Assembly (NCBI GenBank): GCA_964525815.1
Contig: CAZGJQ010000095.1
Coordinates: 1-7,671, forward strand
Direction: 5' to 3'
Source: UBA1049 sp964525815
GTDB lineage: Bacteria; Bacillota; Clostridia; Oscillospirales; CAG-382
Length of the DNA stretch: 7,671 nucleotides
Each line of letters begins with the position of its first letter. Positions within the stretch are counted from its first letter, which is position 1. Positions 6,417-7,671 of this stretch are shown here, piece by piece. Below the pieces are notes generated by a model that saw only the letters and a program-made list of their open reading frames with translations, was not told the DNA's origin and did no database searches. A program made the position numbers and the translations under genes.

Positions 6417-7671
6417 TTATGCCTCCCCTATGGTTTTTTTGTATAATTCCAAATAGTGAATCGCTGATTTCCTCCAGGAAAAATCATGAACCATAATACG
6501 CTTAATCAATGCGTTCCACTCATCTGTTTTTTTGTAAAGCGTAATCGCTCTTTTTACGGTTAGCAGCAGCTCCCAGGCGCTGTATGCGGAAAAGGTAAGG
6601 CCGTTACCGCCGCCCTCGCTGCCTATGTCCCGAATACTGTCGTAAAGTCCTCCAGTCTCATGCACTATCGGAACGGTTCCGTACCGGCTTGCTATCATCT
6701 GAGCAAGTCCGCAGGGCTCGCTCTTTGACGGCATTAGGAACATATCCGCACCCGCATAAATCCTTTTGGCAAGCACCTTATCGAACTCTATTCTGGTCTT
6801 CACCCTGTCCGGATAACGCTCGGATAGGCTGATAAAATAATTCTCGAAATATCGGTCGCCCGTACCGAGTATAACAAGCTGCACATTCTCCTTGAGAATG
6901 TCGTCCGCCGATAAGGTTATAAGGTCAAGTCCCTTGTGGTCAACCAATCTGGATACTATCGCTATTAAGGGTATGCCGGGTTCCTTGGGTAACCCGAGAA
7001 GCTCTTGCAATTTTTCTTTACCCTGCGCCTTTTTTTCAGTGCTTCGAAACGAAAAGTTAACAAAAAGCTCCTCGTCCCTTGCGGGGTTGTACAGCTCCTT
7101 GTCTATGCCGTTAAGTATGCCATGCAGCTTTCCCTTGTTCTGCTCAAGCACATAATGCAGCCCGTGCGAATTCTCGGGCTGAGTTATCTCTTTGGCATAG
7201 GTGGGGCTAACAGTGGTGACAGAATCCGCACATGCCACGGCGCCCTTTAAAAGGTTTATGCAGCCGTTATACTCAACTGTTTCTGTATCCTCTTCTTCCA
7301 AATCAAATATATCGCTCAGCAGCTCAAAGCCGTAAACGCCCTGATATTGAAGATTGTGTATGGTAAAAACGCTCTTTATATTACCGCGATGCTTGTCCTG
7401 ACTATATTTCCGTTTTAAATATATAACGCTCAGTGCGGTTTGCCAGTCATGAGCGTGCAGAATATCGGGATAAAAATCAATCACCGGCATAATCTCAAGC
7501 ACCGCCTTGGAAAAAAATGCAAACCGCTCCGCATCATCATATTCACCGTACATAAAAGGCCGCTTGAAATAATATTCGTTATCTATAAAGTAATAGGTTA
7601 CCTCCTTATACTCGTAAGAAAAAATGCCGCAGTATTGTTTTCTCCAGGAGAGAGCAACCCGGGTGGCGGTT
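6417..7671 (-). CDS. glgA: Glycogen synthase GlgA (GT5), 5' end cut off by window edge
   Basis: Glycogen synthase transfers glucose from a nucleotide sugar (ADP-glucose in bacteria) to the non-reducing end of alpha-1,4-glucan in the cytoplasm. The frame stays open to the right edge, giving 417 visible residues. E. coli GlgA has 477, so about 60 N-terminal residues, including the KxGGL nucleotide-sugar motif, lie outside the window. Counting from the edge, visible family motifs are YGEYDDAERFAFFSKA (about 41-56), HAHDW (72-76), VFTIHNLQYQG (about 101-111), TTVSPTYAKEIT (about 152-163), LNGID (about 186-190), the nucleotide-binding SRLVDHKGLDLI (about 240-251), EPCGLAQ with the catalytic-site Glu near 318, and HETGGL. 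An ATG at 7553 lies inside this conserved region and is not the true start, because upstream codons continue the family alignment (for example FIDNEYYFKRPF). The C-terminal DFSW motif is present and the TAA stop is intact. The glgP start follows 3 nt later, so the two are co-transcribed. Confidence 0.96.
   Translation of the reverse strand, partial: TATRVALSWRKQYCGIFSYEYKEVTYYFIDNEYYFKRPFMYGEYDDAERFAFFSKAVLEIMPVIDFYPDILHAHDWQTALSVIYLKRKYSQDKHRGNIKSVFTIHNLQYQGVYGFELLSDIFDLEEEDTETVEYNGCINLLKGAVACADSVTTVSPTYAKEITQPENSHGLHYVLEQNKGKLHGILNGIDKELYNPARDEELFVNFSFRSTEKKAQGKEKLQELLGLPKEPGIPLIAIVSRLVDHKGLDLITLSADDILKENVQLVILGTGDRYFENYFISLSERYPDRVKTRIEFDKVLAKRIYAGADMFLMPSKSEPCGLAQMIASRYGTVPIVHETGGLYDSIRDIGSEGGGNGLTFSAYSAWELLLTVKRAITLYKKTDEWNALIKRIMVHDFSWRKSAIHYLELYKKTIGEA
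6422..6429 (-). promoter_or_regulatory. Ribosome binding site that fixes the glgP TTG start
   Basis: On the minus strand AGGGGAGG lies 8 nt upstream of the TTG at 6413-6411. It sits inside the last codons of glgA. The match to the anti-Shine-Dalgarno sequence and the ideal spacing support TTG as the real start over the first internal ATG (residue 34). Confidence 0.8.

Noticed and set aside
7551..7553. ATG as the glgA start
   Set aside because: It falls within a conserved GlgA block, and the 39 codons upstream to the window edge continue the family sequence, so the gene is truncated by the window and not short.

Overview
The window carries the distal part of one minus-strand gene cluster for glycogen and alpha-glucan metabolism. 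It reads from right to left with no space for other genes. Gene content, gene style, moderate G+C, AT-rich spacers, strong Shine-Dalgarno sequences and frequent TTG starts suggest a gut-type Clostridia bacterium (Firmicutes/Bacillota). The genus cannot be named from the sequence alone.

Layout in transcription order: (1) a 5'-truncated glycogen synthase glgA running in from beyond the right edge and ending at 6417; (2) glycogen/alpha-glucan phosphorylase glgP (6413-3981), starting with TTG 3 nt after the glgA stop; (3) a cytoplasmic GH13 neopullulanase/alpha-amylase-like enzyme (4011-2077) overlapping glgP by 31 bp; (4) an AAC(3)-family N-acetyltransferase (2098-1349) overlapping the GH13 gene by 22 bp; (5) after a 57-bp AT-rich gap with a candidate internal promoter, a sugar kinase closely resembling bifidobacterial N-acetylhexosamine 1-kinase NahK (1291-182, TTG start); (6) a clear intrinsic terminator (145-175). 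Left of the terminator lies a strong-looking outward promoter (84-111) for whatever follows beyond position 1.

The first three products form a glycogen cycle. GlgA extends alpha-1,4 chains, GlgP releases glucose-1-phosphate from chain ends, and the GH13 enzyme probably hydrolyses branched or short maltodextrins that GlgP cannot use. The last two genes are the unexpected part: an amino-group acetyltransferase of the aminoglycoside-acetyltransferase fold and an anomeric sugar kinase. They may handle an amino sugar (acetylate it, then convert it to the 1-phosphate), which would link glycogen turnover to amino-sugar metabolism. This is an inference from gene order and family. No mobile element, CRISPR array, tRNA or rRNA gene was seen.
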